A stretch of DNA of 5,832 nt from assembly GCA_034409055.1 (NCBI GenBank), contig DAOUMU010000290.1, positions 1-5,832 of the forward strand. The letters run 5' to 3'. This stretch comes from DAOUMU01 sp034409055. Its GTDB lineage: Bacteria; Chloroflexota; Anaerolineae; 4572-78; J111. A model generated the notes under the pieces. That model searched no databases. It had not been told where the DNA came from and saw nothing but the letters and a program-made list of their open reading frames with translations. The position numbers and the translations under genes are program-made. Shown here in pieces: positions 5,795-5,832 of the stretch (position 1 is its first letter; the number at the start of each line of letters is the position of its first letter).

Positions 5795-5832
5795 ATGAGC
5801 GAATACAAAAGTCCTGTCAGCCGGTTGGCACG
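5795..5832 (+). CDS. Start of a gene cut by the right edge of the window
   Basis: ATG 5795 follows a good purine-rich ribosome binding site, and the frame is open to the window edge, giving MSEYKSPVSRLA. It is divergent from the minus-strand gene, with 41 nt between the two start codons. Twelve residues are too few to assign a family. The basic KSPVSRLA opening faintly resembles the N-terminus of some transposase-like proteins, which begin with a short basic segment before a coiled coil, but this is a weak impression and not a call. Confidence 0.55.
   Translation, partial: MSEYKSPVSRLA

Noticed and set aside
5553..5798. Plus-strand open frame of 81 codons near the right end
   Set aside because: It is opposite the N-terminal half of the minus-strand gene and runs into the ribosome binding site and start codon of the 5795 gene; no start signal was seen.
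5210..5832. CRISPR array, tRNA or insertion-sequence ends near the right edge
   Set aside because: No regularly spaced repeats, no cloverleaf pattern and no paired terminal inverted repeats were seen there.

Overview
The window looks like ordinary chromosomal DNA of a bacterium with roughly balanced GC content. It is most likely a member of the Chloroflexota (Anaerolineae-like), but this is an inference from gene content and not from a marker gene. The pointers are a bacterial mevalonate-pathway decarboxylase whose N-terminal motif (HPNIAFIKYWGN) I associate with Chloroflexota, a HEAT-repeat protein with an acidic tail, frequent GTG starts, and heptanucleotide repeats in a gene junction. I see no tRNA, rRNA, CRISPR array, complete insertion sequence or phage gene.

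Layout. Bases 1-216 carry no gene. They hold a perfect 13-bp inverted repeat at the left edge (1-41) and a plausible extended -10 promoter (112-140). A small uncharacterised gene (217-648) follows, and then, 3 nt later and in the same frame, a diphosphomevalonate/phosphomevalonate decarboxylase gene (652-1716). A heptanucleotide tandem repeat (643-670) lies across the stop codon of the first gene and the start codon of the second. A 97-nt gap contains a near-consensus sigma-70 promoter (1744-1772) and a perfect 12-bp palindrome (1791-1802). This promoter should drive a site-2 intramembrane protease of the RseP type (1814-3217), which carries an unusual insertion of about 100 residues. Downstream come a HEAT-repeat protein (3247-4254) and an AEC-family transporter (4301-5209).

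The right end changes direction. A 183-codon uncharacterised gene on the minus strand (5202-5753) overlaps the end of the transporter gene by 8 nt. A plus-strand gene begins divergently from it at 5795 behind a good ribosome binding site and is cut by the window edge after 12 full codons.

Functionally, the decarboxylase supplies the isoprenoid branch (isopentenyl phosphate or diphosphate). RseP handles regulated intramembrane proteolysis. The HEAT protein is probably a scaffold, and the transporter exports or imports an unknown small organic anion. Many bacteria keep rseP next to dxr of the MEP isoprenoid pathway; here a mevalonate-pathway gene sits just upstream of rseP instead. I found no convincing new defence or mobile system. 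The items most worth checking are the substrate of the decarboxylase, the RseP insertion, the repeat-built gene junction, and the unknown gene pair at the right end.
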